A stretch of 64,000 bases of DNA from DP-20 sp964539925 (GTDB lineage: Bacteria > Desulfobacterota > Binatia > UBA9968): NCBI GenBank assembly GCA_964539925.1, contig CAZILB010000002.1:1-64000 (forward strand). Direction: 5' to 3'. The notes below the pieces were generated by a model. That model was not told the origin of the DNA and searched no databases. It was given only the letters and a program-made list of their open reading frames with translations. Positions 17,695-27,177 of the stretch are shown piece after piece (the stretch's first letter is position 1; each line of letters opens with the position of its first letter). The translations under genes were made by a program, and so were the position numbers.

Positions 17695-18369
17695 GTGCAG
17701 CTCATTCACACCATCTACGAACCAGCCGGTTCCGGGCCGCATCCGACCTTGTTGACGTTGCACGGGCGCGGAGCCAACGCGCTTGATCTTCTGGGACTTA
17801 CCCCGATGCTTTGCGGCGGCAAGTTTCTCATGATCTGCCCCCAAGGACCGCTCGAAACGCCCATCGGACCGGAAGCCGTCGGCTATGCCTGGTATCCCAT
17901 GAGCATGGGCGGCCCGCCGGACGTGGATGCAATACTGTCCTCGCAGAAAAAGCTCATTGCGTTTCTCGACGAGTGCATGAGACGTTACCCGATCGACGCC
18001 AAGAAAATCGCCTTGCTCGGCTTCAGCCAGGGCGGTGTAATGTCCTACAGTCTTGCCCTGGCGCTGCCAGAACGCTTCGCCGCGCTCGCGGTACTGAGCA
18101 GTTGGCTGCCGAAGGAGCTCGTAGAACGACTCCAGGTCAGCGATGACGTTCAGTCCCTGCCGACATTGGTGCAGCACGGCACCCAAGATCCGCTGATCGA
18201 AGTTACCCGCGCGCGAAATTCAATGGAACAGCTCCGCACGCTCCGCCTGCCGCTTACCTACCGGGAATATGAAATGGGCCACGAAATTCGGCCGAGAAGT
18301 CTTTCCGACCTCTCGGCCTGGTTGCAGGAAAACCTAGGGGCGACCGGCCGGTCGTCCCTACGAGGATGA
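17695..18369 (+). CDS. phospholipase/carboxylesterase family alpha/beta hydrolase
   Basis: 224 residues from GTG 17695 with a GGGGAGG site. The nucleophile elbow GFSQGG carries Ser111. Asp is in HGTQDPLIEV and His in YEMGHEIRP, completing the triad of the YpfH/acyl-protein-thioesterase-like family (PF02230). It hydrolyses carboxylic or thioesters in the cytoplasm; no signal peptide is seen. The last codons (about 10 residues after NLGA) are encoded by a palindromic repeat at 18335-18360, so the natural C-terminus may have been replaced. Confidence 0.88.
   Translation: MQLIHTIYEPAGSGPHPTLLTLHGRGANALDLLGLTPMLCGGKFLMICPQGPLETPIGPEAVGYAWYPMSMGGPPDVDAILSSQKKLIAFLDECMRRYPIDAKKIALLGFSQGGVMSYSLALALPERFAALAVLSSWLPKELVERLQVSDDVQSLPTLVQHGTQDPLIEVTRARNSMEQLRTLRLPLTYREYEMGHEIRPRSLSDLSAWLQENLGATGRSSLRG
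18335..18360. repeat. 26-bp near-perfect palindrome (REP-like)
   Basis: The element reads TAGGG-G-CGACCGGCCGGTCG-T-CCCTA. It has 12 of 13 arm positions complementary and only one mismatched pair. It overlaps the last codons of the esterase gene and would form a stable hairpin in the mRNA. It has no T tract, so it is not a standard intrinsic terminator. Similar GGGGCGACCGGCCGGTCGCCCC words are common dispersed repeats in environmental genomes (general knowledge, not checked here). Confidence 0.75.
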
Positions 18370-18406
18370 AACCGATAATTTAGGATTACTTGCGCGCGCA
18401 TGTAAC

Positions 18407-19261
18407 TCACATGTTTTTCGCCATCGCTTCGAGCCGTTCGACGCGCTTTTCCATCGCCGGGTGGGTGCTAAAGAGCGAGGCCATACCGCCGCCGCTTAAC
18501 GGGTTGACGATAAACATGTGGGCAGTCGAATTGGCTGTGGCATCGTTCACCTGGAGCGGGATTCTCTCCGCGCCCATGTGCAGCTTACGCAGCGCGCTGG
18601 CCAGCGCCAGCGGATCGCCGGTGATCTTCGCGCCACCCTCGTCAGCCAGGTATTCGCGCGAGCGCGACACCGCCATCTGAATCAACATCGCCGCCATCGG
18701 CGCGACGATCATCATGAACAACAATCCAAAGATGTTGCCGCCGCCTTCACGGCGGCCGCCGCCAAAGATCGCCGCCCACTGCGCCATGTAGGCCAGGTAG
18801 CTGATCGCGCCGGCAAGCGTCGCCGCGATGGTGCTGACCAGAATATCGCGGTGCTTCACGTGCGAAAGCTCGTGACCGAGCACTCCCGCCAGTTCTCGTT
18901 TGTTGAGAATTCGCCGGATGCCTTGCGTGACGGCCACCGCGGCATTCTGGGGATTGCGTCCGGTGGCAAATGCATTAGGCGTCTCCTCGGGAATGACGTA
19001 AACCTTCGGCATGGGCAAGCCCGCCCTGGCAGCCAAGTCTTGGACCATGCGGTAAAGCTCAGGGTCATCGCTGGCGGTGACTTGCTGTCCGCGGTACATC
19101 TTGAGGACGATTTTGTCGCTGAACCAGTAGCTGAAAAAGTTCATGGCACCGGCCATGACCAATGCGATGACCGCTCCGTTGGTGCCGCCAAACATATGTC
19201 CGATCCAGACTACCAGCGCAGTTAAGAGCGCCAGGAGAATCGTGGTTCGAAAACTATTCAT
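18407..19261 (-). CDS. htpX: protease HtpX homologue
   Basis: 284 residues, the usual size. Two N-terminal membrane helices are followed by the zinc site GHELSHVKHRD (HExxH) with the third ligand Glu in YLADEGGAKITGDP. A further hydrophobic pair lies between them around a short glycine-rich loop (GGGRREGGGN). HtpX is an inner-membrane zinc protease that degrades misfolded membrane proteins. It is convergent with the esterase gene and divergent from the LLM gene (169 nt between starts). Confidence 0.95.
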   Translation of the reverse strand: MNSFRTTILLALLTALVVWIGHMFGGTNGAVIALVMAGAMNFFSYWFSDKIVLKMYRGQQVTASDDPELYRMVQDLAARAGLPMPKVYVIPEETPNAFATGRNPQNAAVAVTQGIRRILNKRELAGVLGHELSHVKHRDILVSTIAATLAGAISYLAYMAQWAAIFGGGRREGGGNIFGLLFMMIVAPMAAMLIQMAVSRSREYLADEGGAKITGDPLALASALRKLHMGAERIPLQVNDATANSTAHMFIVNPLSGGGMASLFSTHPAMEKRVERLEAMAKNM

Positions 19262-19430
19262 CTGTGTTCCTCCTATGCCATTAATCCTACGAAATAGGCA
19301 ACTTAAGTCAACATCGCTATTCTTTGCTTGGCAATTTGCGTACGCGCCAGCGAGATTTCAAGGGCCACGCTTACGAATTGGCAGAATTTCGCATAATATC
19401 GCACATATAAAAAGACGAAGGAGCGGAAAC

Positions 19431-20303
19431 ATGAGACTCGGTGTCGTCTTCCCGCAAACCGAAATCGGCGCCCATCCCGAGGGCATAAAAGACTACGCCC
19501 AGGCCGCGGAAGATCTCGGTTTTCGACATATTCTTGCTTATGATCACGTCATCGGCGCCGATACGGCAAGTCGTCCGGGCTGGAAACCGCCTTACAGTCA
19601 CTTGGACAGCTTTCACGAACCCTTCGTTTTGTTCGGCTATCTGGCCGGCTTAACTCGGAAAGTGGAATTCGTCACCGGCATTATCATACTGCCGCAACGC
19701 CAGACCGTCCTCGTCGCCAAACAGGCCGCCGCGCTCGATGTCTTGAGCGGCGGTCGGCTGCGCTTCGGTATCGGCATCGGCTGGAATCCCGTCGAATACG
19801 AGGCCCTCGGAGAAAATTTTCACAACCGCGGACGCCGCTCCGAAGAACAGATCGACCTATTGCGCAAGCTCTGGACGCAAGAATTGGTGACCTTCGACGG
19901 CTGCTGGCACAAGGTCACCGATGCCGGCATCAACCCGCTGCCGGTGCAGCGGCCGATCCCACTCTGGTTTGGCGGCGGCGACAACCGCGCGCTGCGCCGC
20001 TTGGCCCGACTCGGCGACGGCTGGTTTCCCCTCATGGCACCGGACAACAAACTGTCTGCAACTATCGAGAGGATCCGCAACGACGCCCGAGAAGCGGGCC
20101 GCGACCCCGATACGATCGGTATCGAAGGGCGCATTGCCTACGGCCAGGGATTGCCGGAATCTTGGCTCAAAGATCTCGAAGCCTGGCAGAAGCTCGGCGC
20201 CACGCACGTAAGTTTCACTACGATGAAAGCCGGTCTGAGCGGACCAGCGGCGCATATTGAAGCGATCCGCCGCTTTCAGAAAGAAACGGCGGCAAACTGG
20301 TGA
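19431..20303 (+). CDS. LLM class F420/FMN-dependent oxidoreductase
   Basis: 290 residues from ATG 19431 with GAAGGAG 9 nt upstream. It is a luciferase-like TIM barrel; typical segments are AYDHVIGAD, TGIIILPQRQTVLVAKQAA and GGRLRFGIGIGWNPVEYEALG. The LLM subfamily that includes F420-dependent enzymes catalyses hydride transfer. Whether the cofactor is F420 or FMN cannot be decided from sequence alone. Its 3' end overlaps the convergent aminopeptidase gene by 86 bp, with both proteins keeping conserved-looking C-termini. Confidence 0.88.
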   Translation: MRLGVVFPQTEIGAHPEGIKDYAQAAEDLGFRHILAYDHVIGADTASRPGWKPPYSHLDSFHEPFVLFGYLAGLTRKVEFVTGIIILPQRQTVLVAKQAAALDVLSGGRLRFGIGIGWNPVEYEALGENFHNRGRRSEEQIDLLRKLWTQELVTFDGCWHKVTDAGINPLPVQRPIPLWFGGGDNRALRRLARLGDGWFPLMAPDNKLSATIERIRNDAREAGRDPDTIGIEGRIAYGQGLPESWLKDLEAWQKLGATHVSFTTMKAGLSGPAAHIEAIRRFQKETAANW

Positions 20304-21456
20304 TGGGTCGCAGCGAGGCCGCCGACTCCAAAGGGACGCCCGGCCGCTTGCTCAACCACTGGCGCACGGCTTCGAAAGGTTCTCCCCCGCTTGCCGTGGC
20401 CTCCTTTAAGGCATTCACCGTGCGGGCCAGATTGCGCTCGCAGGCCTCGTAGAGCGCCTCGAATAAGTCGAGATTCTTGAGGTAGACCACATAGTGCATT
20501 AGGGTGGCGTTATTCAGCGGGCGCTGGCTAAAGCCGCGCAAGCGGTGTCCCGGCCGATCGGCGATGCGTTTGGCCCACTCCGCTTTGCTCCGTTCGAAAA
20601 CCGTTTCGCGAAGACGCAGCTTGTCTTGCCGCGAAATGTCCCGGCCATAAAGTCCCGCGAGCGTATCCACGACTTCGGCGATAAAGCGGCCGAACTCCTT
20701 TTCCTCCTCCCAGGCGCGGATCGCGCTTTGATATTCGGCGCTGTTCTCGCCCCGGCGCTCGCGAAAAAAGTCGATGGCCGCCCGATGGCCGACGAAATTG
20801 GCCGAGCTCTCGTTGAACGCCCCGGCGCCTTTGACATAAAGCGTGTTGTGAAACAACTCGTGAAACACGATTTCGCTCAGCCTAACCTTGTCGAATCCGA
20901 GCAAGTGCCCCAGCAGCGGATCATCGAACCAGCCCAGGGTGCTGAAAGCCGCCGAGGTCCTGAGATCGGTATCGTAGTCCTGGGCTCTCAGCCGCTCAAT
21001 CTCCCTTTCGGCCTCAGCCCTGGAAAAAAAACCCTTGTAGGGCACATGGCCGATGATCAAAAACCACCATGTGTACGGTCTCAATTCGGTCTTGGGCGCG
21101 GCCACGACGATATAGGTCAGATCCGGCCGGTCGACGAAAGAATGGCTGGCATAGCTGCCGCCGACGTTGAAATTGAGCACGTCCCGCGCGTATTCGCGCA
21201 CTTCCAAGACCAGCCGCAATTTCGCTTGTTTCTCCAGCGCGACGTCGGGCCGCTCGAGCAAATCTGCGATCGGCTCGCGCCGCCAGAGGATCTTGCTTTG
21301 CTCGTAGGCCGCGCGCAGAAAGTACCCGGGCGCGCAGCCCGCGAGCAAAGCGCTTAGGAGCCCGCCGACGAGAATACAAGCTGGGACTCTAAGCTGGCGA
21401 ATGCGAAAACCGCGCTTCGTTGGCCGACTAGGATTTTTCCCAAAGGGGCTAAGCAT
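20218..21456 (-). CDS. predicted aminopeptidase lipoprotein (PF10023)
   Basis: 412 residues. The N-terminus has a charged stretch and a hydrophobic core ending in the lipobox LLAGC (Cys about 41), so it should be lipid-anchored. The zinc site HELFHNTLYV plus the downstream Glu in FNESSANFVG match the gluzincin-like family annotated as putative aminopeptidase. Its substrate is unproven. The start overlaps the stop of the upstream ABC exporter gene by 8 nt, suggesting one transcript. Its 3' end overlaps the LLM gene on the other strand. Confidence 0.85.
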   Translation of the reverse strand: MLSPFGKNPSRPTKRGFRIRQLRVPACILVGGLLSALLAGCAPGYFLRAAYEQSKILWRREPIADLLERPDVALEKQAKLRLVLEVREYARDVLNFNVGGSYASHSFVDRPDLTYIVVAAPKTELRPYTWWFLIIGHVPYKGFFSRAEAEREIERLRAQDYDTDLRTSAAFSTLGWFDDPLLGHLLGFDKVRLSEIVFHELFHNTLYVKGAGAFNESSANFVGHRAAIDFFRERRGENSAEYQSAIRAWEEEKEFGRFIAEVVDTLAGLYGRDISRQDKLRLRETVFERSKAEWAKRIADRPGHRLRGFSQRPLNNATLMHYVVYLKNLDLFEALYEACERNLARTVNALKEATASGGEPFEAVRQWLSKRPGVPLESAASLRPITSLPPFLSESGGSLQYAPLVRSDRLSS

Positions 21457-23266
21457 GCGCCTTGATTATCGAATCCTGGGAGGTGAGTTTCAACTCCTCG
21501 CGCTCGTATTGGAGTTGGTAGAGCCGGTGGTAAATTCCCCGCTTGTCCATCAGCTCGGCGTGCGTTCCCACTTCGCGCACCTCGCCGTGGTGCAGCACGA
21601 TGATCCGATTCGCATTGCGAATCGTGGAAAGCCGATGCGCGATCACGAGACAGGTGCGACCGCGCATGGCTTTTTCCAGGGCATCCTGGATGAGCATTTC
21701 GGTTTCGGTATCGACGCTGGAGGTGGCCTCATCCATGACGAGGATTTGCGGTTGGTAAACCAACACCCGCGTCAAGGAGAGCAATTGTTTTTGCCCTCCG
21801 GAAAAATTGCTGCCGCGCTCCCGCACCGCTGCGCCGTAACCCTCGGGCAGGCGGAGGATGAACTTGTCAGCGTTGGCGGCTTTGGCGGCGTTCTCGATCA
21901 CATGCAGAGGCAGAGACGGGTTTCCCAGAGCCAGATTGGCGCGGATATCGCCCGAGAAGAGAAACACATCCTGAAGCACCACGCCGATATGCCGCCTGAG
22001 CGCTGGCAAGTCCCACTGGCGCACGTCCACGCCGCCGACTTTGATCGAGCCCTTTTGAATGTCATAAAAGCGGTTGAGTAGTTTGATCGTGGTCGTCTTG
22101 CCCGAGCCGGTGGCACCGACGATGGCAACGGTCTCGCCCGGTTCGATGCGAAAGGATACGCCTTTCAGCACCGGATCGCCGGCTTTGTACTCGAACCAAA
22201 CGTCATCGAAAACCACTTCGCCGCGGAACGGCTTGGGCACGACGGCATTCGCCGGGCTCTGGATCTCCACCGGCGTATCGAGCAACTGAAAGATCCGTTC
22301 CGCCGAAGCCATCGCCGACTGCATGACCGCGTATTTCTGGCTGAAATCACGCAGCGGCACGAAAAATCGGTGCAGGTACTCTTTGAAAGCCACAAGGGTA
22401 CCGATGCCGATGATGCCGTGCAGCACTTCCCCGCCGCCATACCAGAGCAAAAGCCCGATGCTCACCGATCCGGCCGCTTCCACCATGGAGTACAGCGACG
22501 CTTCGTAGAGGTTCGACAAATGGTAGGCGTCGCGATGATCTGCGTTCAGCTCCTCGAATTCGCGGTAAGATCTCCCTTCGCGGGAAAAAAGCTGGATCAC
22601 CGACATCCCCGAGATGGCCTCCCCCAGATAAGCGTTGATGCGCGCGATGCGCTCGCGGATCTGGCGGTAGGTCTGGCGCGCCTTAATGCGGAAGTAGTTG
22701 ATGGCGATCGCCATCGGCGGGATCAACGCCAGCGTCACCAGAGCCAGCTCCGCATGGATATAGAACATGATGCCGACAATCCAAAACACCATGATGAAAT
22801 CGTTCACCAGGGTGATAACCCCGGATGAGAACATCTCTTGCAGCACCTCCACGTCGGTCGTCATGCGCGTGACCAGGCGCCCGACGGGGTTGCGGTCGAA
22901 GTAGCTCATTGGCAATTTCTGCACGTGGGAGAAGATCGCCACCCGGAGGTCCGCCAGACAGCGTTGGGCCACCGCCATAGAATAATAATAGTGCGCGAAC
23001 GCCGCCAGCGTCTCGCCCATGAGCGCGGCGAAAAAAAGCAGCATGACGTTTTGCAGGCCCCAGAGATCTTGACCGGCGATATAGCGGTCGATGCCGATCT
23101 TCATCAGGTAGGGCTGGGCCAAGCCGAACGCCTGCTGCAACGGCAAGAGCAGCATGCTGAAAAGAAACAGCCGCTTATAGGGAAGGACGAAGCGCCACAT
23201 GCGCTTGAGCAGCCGTAAATCGTAGGCTTTGCCGAGGATCTCTTCTTGCTGGTCTTCCGGAGCCAT
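21449..23266 (-). CDS. ABC exporter half-transporter, catalytic-site subunit
   Basis: 605 residues: a six-helix ABC transmembrane domain (about 25-330) and an ATPase domain (about 350-590). Walker A is GATGSGKTT, the signature is NFSGGQKQ, and Walker B ends MDEATSSVD with the catalytic Glu intact; the H-loop is IAHRLS. The signature Leu is replaced by Phe. The neighbouring gene encodes a second half-transporter that lacks the catalytic Glu, so the two look like a BmrCD/TM287-288-type heterodimer. They are adjacent with no gap. Candidate substrates are lipids or drugs. Confidence 0.9.
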   Translation of the reverse strand: MAPEDQQEEILGKAYDLRLLKRMWRFVLPYKRLFLFSMLLLPLQQAFGLAQPYLMKIGIDRYIAGQDLWGLQNVMLLFFAALMGETLAAFAHYYYSMAVAQRCLADLRVAIFSHVQKLPMSYFDRNPVGRLVTRMTTDVEVLQEMFSSGVITLVNDFIMVFWIVGIMFYIHAELALVTLALIPPMAIAINYFRIKARQTYRQIRERIARINAYLGEAISGMSVIQLFSREGRSYREFEELNADHRDAYHLSNLYEASLYSMVEAAGSVSIGLLLWYGGGEVLHGIIGIGTLVAFKEYLHRFFVPLRDFSQKYAVMQSAMASAERIFQLLDTPVEIQSPANAVVPKPFRGEVVFDDVWFEYKAGDPVLKGVSFRIEPGETVAIVGATGSGKTTTIKLLNRFYDIQKGSIKVGGVDVRQWDLPALRRHIGVVLQDVFLFSGDIRANLALGNPSLPLHVIENAAKAANADKFILRLPEGYGAAVRERGSNFSGGQKQLLSLTRVLVYQPQILVMDEATSSVDTETEMLIQDALEKAMRGRTCLVIAHRLSTIRNANRIIVLHHGEVREVGTHAELMDKRGIYHRLYQLQYEREELKLTSQDSIIKAHA

Positions 23267-25006
23267 TTAGATCTGTTCCAGTTCCTCGCTTAAGCGCTGC
23301 TGTTGATAAAGCTCGGCGTACAAGCCGCGCCGGCGCACCAAGGCGTCGTGGCTGCCGCGCTCGATGATCCTGCCCTCATCCAGAACCAGGATTTCGTCGG
23401 CCTCTTTCACCGCCGAGATACGGTGCGAAATGATCAAGCAGGTTTTCTCTTTGAGTATCGACTTGAGACCATGCAAAATTTCGGCTTCGGTTTGGGCGTC
23501 CACGCTGGAGAGGCAATCGTCGAGGATCAACACCGGCGGATTCATGATCAGCGCGCGAGCGAGCGTGGCACGCTGCTTCTGTCCTCCCGACAAAGTCACA
23601 CCCCGTTCGCCGACCAGAGTCTGCAGCCCGTTTGGGAAAACCTCTAGGTCGCGATCCAGCCGGGCGATCTTAATAGCGTGCTCCAGCTCCTCCTCGGAAT
23701 AGCGCTCGCGGCCGAAAGTGAGATTGCGTTTGAGCGTGGTTGAAAACAGAAACGGCTCCTGGGGCACGTAGCCGATCATTTGGCGCAGATCGGAAAGCGG
23801 CAACTGGCGGATATCGCGGCCATCGATGCGAATTTCGCCCGCGGATGCGTCAAACAAGCGCGGCACCAACTGCGCCAGCGTGCTCTTGCCGGAACCGATT
23901 CGGCCGACCAGTCCCACCGACCGGCCGACCGGCAACGTGAAACTGATACCGTCAACCGCGGGGCGGCCGTTCGCCTGCCGGCCGTAGGCGAAGGATACGT
24001 TCTTGAATTCGATGCCCGACTTCAGCGGGGGAACCGGAGACGCGTCGCGCCCGCTGGCGATTTCGGGATGCGTTTCCAGTATTTCATTGAGCCTGCGCAT
24101 GGCCGCCCGGCCCCGTTCTACGAGCGACAGCATCCAGCCAAAGGCCGCCGTCGGCCAGGCGAGAACGTTGAGATAGGCAATGAAAGCCACGATGTCGGCC
24201 ACCAGCAAGTCGCCGCGCATGACCCGTACGCCGCCGTACCAGATTACGATGAGCACCGTAAGACCGTTGATGCCTTGCATGACAGGATTGACGACGCCGC
24301 GCAGCTTCGCCATTTCCAGGCTCTTGATCTCATAGACTTTGTTCAGACCGACGAACTGCTGGGTTTGAAAACCCTCCTGCGAGTAGGCTTTGACGACATG
24401 CATGCCGCTCAGATTTTCCTGCACATGGCTGCTCAAGACCGACATCTGCTGCTGCACTTCGAGCGAACTCTTCATGATCCGGCCGCGGAACTTGTTCGCC
24501 GCGTAAATGAGCAACGGAAACGGCAGGAGGGCCGCCAGAGTCATGCGCACGTCCATCGTCAGCATCAACGCGACGGCGTAGACGTAGTAAAGCGGCGCGT
24601 TGACGAAATTGAGGATGCCGGGGCCGAGCATTACGCGCACGGCCGAAATATCGTTGATCACCCGGGACATCAGGTCGCCGGTGCGCTGCGCGTGATAATA
24701 TGACAACGGCAGTTTTTCGAGGTGGGCGAACAAGTCGTTGCGTAAATCATATTCGACGTTGCGTCCGGCGTTGAAGATGAGCGATCTGGAAACGGCGCGT
24801 ACCAAACCCTGAACGACAGCGGCGGCGATGATCAGGACGGCGTAGAAGGTGACGTCCTTTGCGCTCCCGCCTTGTTCAATGGTGCGCACGGCCTCGCGGA
24901 TCCACCAGGGAATCCACATGACCAACGTCGCCGTGCCGAATAAACAGATTCCGCCGACCAAATAGCGACGCCAATAGCGCCAGACATACTGTGCCAATCG
25001 CCTCAT
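23267..25006 (-). CDS. ABC exporter half-transporter, degenerate-site subunit
   Basis: 579 residues from ATG 25006; in-frame sequence continues upstream but runs into the BipA promoter region and lacks family resemblance. A transmembrane domain is followed by an ATPase domain with Walker A GRIGSGKST and signature LSGGQKQ. Walker B reads LILDDCLSSVD, where Asp replaces the catalytic Glu. That substitution is known from the degenerate site of heterodimeric exporters such as BmrC and TM287. It abuts the partner gene (stop 23267, partner start 23266). It is divergent from bipA. Confidence 0.9.
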   Translation of the reverse strand: MRRLAQYVWRYWRRYLVGGICLFGTATLVMWIPWWIREAVRTIEQGGSAKDVTFYAVLIIAAAVVQGLVRAVSRSLIFNAGRNVEYDLRNDLFAHLEKLPLSYYHAQRTGDLMSRVINDISAVRVMLGPGILNFVNAPLYYVYAVALMLTMDVRMTLAALLPFPLLIYAANKFRGRIMKSSLEVQQQMSVLSSHVQENLSGMHVVKAYSQEGFQTQQFVGLNKVYEIKSLEMAKLRGVVNPVMQGINGLTVLIVIWYGGVRVMRGDLLVADIVAFIAYLNVLAWPTAAFGWMLSLVERGRAAMRRLNEILETHPEIASGRDASPVPPLKSGIEFKNVSFAYGRQANGRPAVDGISFTLPVGRSVGLVGRIGSGKSTLAQLVPRLFDASAGEIRIDGRDIRQLPLSDLRQMIGYVPQEPFLFSTTLKRNLTFGRERYSEEELEHAIKIARLDRDLEVFPNGLQTLVGERGVTLSGGQKQRATLARALIMNPPVLILDDCLSSVDAQTEAEILHGLKSILKEKTCLIISHRISAVKEADEILVLDEGRIIERGSHDALVRRRGLYAELYQQQRLSEELEQI

Positions 25007-25139
25007 GTATCCGTTGAAAATACTCCACGGATGCCGGCTTCGCAAGGAAAGTGATGGGGAGGAGAGATGGACGCGCCGTTCCTCCCGCCAACGGGACCCT
25101 CGCTTGACATCGCTCGAGGGCTCCCCGATAAAGATAAGG

Positions 25140-26975
25140 ATGACGCAAACCACAATCACCCGGCGTGACGACATCCGCAACGTCGCCATCATCGCCCACG
25201 TCGATCACGGCAAGACCACGCTCGTCGACGGTCTGCTGCGCCAGAGCGGTATCTTCCGCGTCAACGAACAGGTGGCCGAGCGGATCATGGACTCCATGGA
25301 CTTGGAGCGCGAGCGCGGCATCACCATCATGGCGAAAAACACTTCGATTCGGTACGGCGAGGTGAAAATCAATATCGTCGACACGCCGGGCCACGCCGAT
25401 TTCGGCGGCGAAGTGGAACGCACGCTGGCGATGGTGGACGGAGTCATGCTGCTGGTGGACGCCTCCGAAGGGCCATTGCCGCAAACCCGCTTCGTTTTGA
25501 AAAAAGCTCTGGAAGCCAAGCTGCCGCCGATCGTGTGCATCAACAAGATCGACCGCCCCGATGCCCGCGTCGCCGCGGTGCTCGACGAGATCTACGATCT
25601 GTTCATCGATCTCGACGCCACCGAGGAGCAACTTGATTTTCCGGTCGTCTACACCAATGCCCGTGCCGGCACGGCCACCCTCGATCTCAAACAGCCGGGG
25701 GAAAACCTCAAACCGATGTTCGAGTTGATCGTCAACAAGTCGCCCGGTCCCGTGATCGATCCCGCGGTGCCGACGCAATTTCAGGCCAACAATCTCGACT
25801 ATAACGACTACGTCGGTAGGCTCGCCATCGGACGCGTCAAAAACGGCACGCTGGCTCCGGGACACTACACCCTGTGCCGCGTCGATGGCGGCCAACAAGC
25901 GATCAAAGTTTCTCAAGTGTACGGCTGGGTGGGACTCAAACGGGTGGAAGTTCCGTCGGCGGCAGCCGGCGACATCGCCGCCGTGGCCGGTATCGAGGAC
26001 ATCGGCATCGGCGACACGATCACCGACCGCGAACAGCCGCTGCCGCTGCCGCCGTTGCGCATCGACGAGCCGACCATCGCCATGCTTTTCTGCGCCAACA
26101 ATTCGCCCTGGTCCGGCCGCGAAGGCGAGTTCGTCACCTCGCGCAAGCTGCGCGAACGGCTGCTGTTTGAACAGCGCCGCAATGTCAGCCTGCGCGTCGA
26201 AGACACCGAGCAACCGGATATTTTGCAAGTGACCGGCCGCGGCGAGTTCGCCCTCGCCATCGTCATTGAGACCATGCGGCGCGAAGGTTACGAGCTCATG
26301 GTGTCCAAGCCCACGGTGGTCACGCGCTCGGTCGAAGGCGCGACCCATGAACCGATGGAACTGCTCGTCGTCGACATCCCGGAGGATTTTATCGGCGTCG
26401 TATCGCAGCTTTTGGCCGTGCGCAAAGCCAAGATGACCAAGATGACCCATGCCGGGTCGAGCCGAGTGCGCCTGGAATTCGCCGTGCCGTCGCGCGGACT
26501 CATCGGCTTTCGCTCGCGTTTTCTCACCGACACCCGCGGCACGGGTATTATGAACGCGCTGTTCAACGGTTGGGCGCCCTGGCAAGGCACCATTCAATCG
26601 CGCACCAACGGCGCCATGGTCGCCGACCGCGAAGGCCAGACGACCCCTTACGCTGTGTTTCATCTGCAGGAACGCGGCGTGCTATTCATCGCCCCCGGGA
26701 CGAGAGTCTACGAGGGCATGATCGTCGGCGAGTATTCGCGCAACAACGATCTAAACGTCAATGTCTGCCGGGAAAAGAAACTCACCAACATCCGCGCCGC
26801 GGGCAAAGACGAAAACATTATCATCTCGCCGCACCGCGAAATGGGTCTGGAAGAAGGCATCGAATGGGTCGCCGACGAGGAATTGGTGGAAGTGACCCCG
26901 CAGTCAATTCGCCTGCGCAAGAAAATCCTCAAGCAATCCGAACGCCCGCGCCGCCGCCAGGACGACGACGCCTAG
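25140..26975 (+). CDS. typA: translational GTPase BipA/TypA
   Basis: 611 residues from ATG 25140, normal for BipA. GTPase motifs: G1 AHVDHGKTTL, G2 RERGITI, G3 DTPGHADFGG, G4 NKIDRPDA. Domain II, the EF-G III/V-like domains and the C-terminal domain specific to BipA (YGLxx-type SPHREMGLEEGIEW) follow. It binds 70S ribosomes and supports 50S assembly and growth under stress. It stands alone, divergent from the ABC exporter and convergent with the glutaredoxin-like gene; the 202 nt after it hold GC-rich hairpins but no gene. Confidence 0.97.
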   Translation: MTQTTITRRDDIRNVAIIAHVDHGKTTLVDGLLRQSGIFRVNEQVAERIMDSMDLERERGITIMAKNTSIRYGEVKINIVDTPGHADFGGEVERTLAMVDGVMLLVDASEGPLPQTRFVLKKALEAKLPPIVCINKIDRPDARVAAVLDEIYDLFIDLDATEEQLDFPVVYTNARAGTATLDLKQPGENLKPMFELIVNKSPGPVIDPAVPTQFQANNLDYNDYVGRLAIGRVKNGTLAPGHYTLCRVDGGQQAIKVSQVYGWVGLKRVEVPSAAAGDIAAVAGIEDIGIGDTITDREQPLPLPPLRIDEPTIAMLFCANNSPWSGREGEFVTSRKLRERLLFEQRRNVSLRVEDTEQPDILQVTGRGEFALAIVIETMRREGYELMVSKPTVVTRSVEGATHEPMELLVVDIPEDFIGVVSQLLAVRKAKMTKMTHAGSSRVRLEFAVPSRGLIGFRSRFLTDTRGTGIMNALFNGWAPWQGTIQSRTNGAMVADREGQTTPYAVFHLQERGVLFIAPGTRVYEGMIVGEYSRNNDLNVNVCREKKLTNIRAAGKDENIIISPHREMGLEEGIEWVADEELVEVTPQSIRLRKKILKQSERPRRRQDDDA

Positions 26976-27177
26976 CCCGCTTTGTTTTATGGGGCGCGCA
27001 GGCCGGGCGCCCTGGCCGGCAGGGCCCATGGCGGCTGTTTCTTGCCGATTTATTCGAACTCCATCGCTCTGACCTGGGCCAATCGCAAAATCAATCCCGA
27101 TGAGCGTAACTCGGTTGCCGCACCGCCGCCGGGCGATTCCGCTCCAAGCCTGCGCGTGAGCGATGGCGGTTCGACTT

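Noticed and set aside
24876..26663. A 595-codon open frame on the minus strand
   Set aside because: Antisense of bipA and part of the ABC gene; composition is typical of a shadow frame and no domain is visible.
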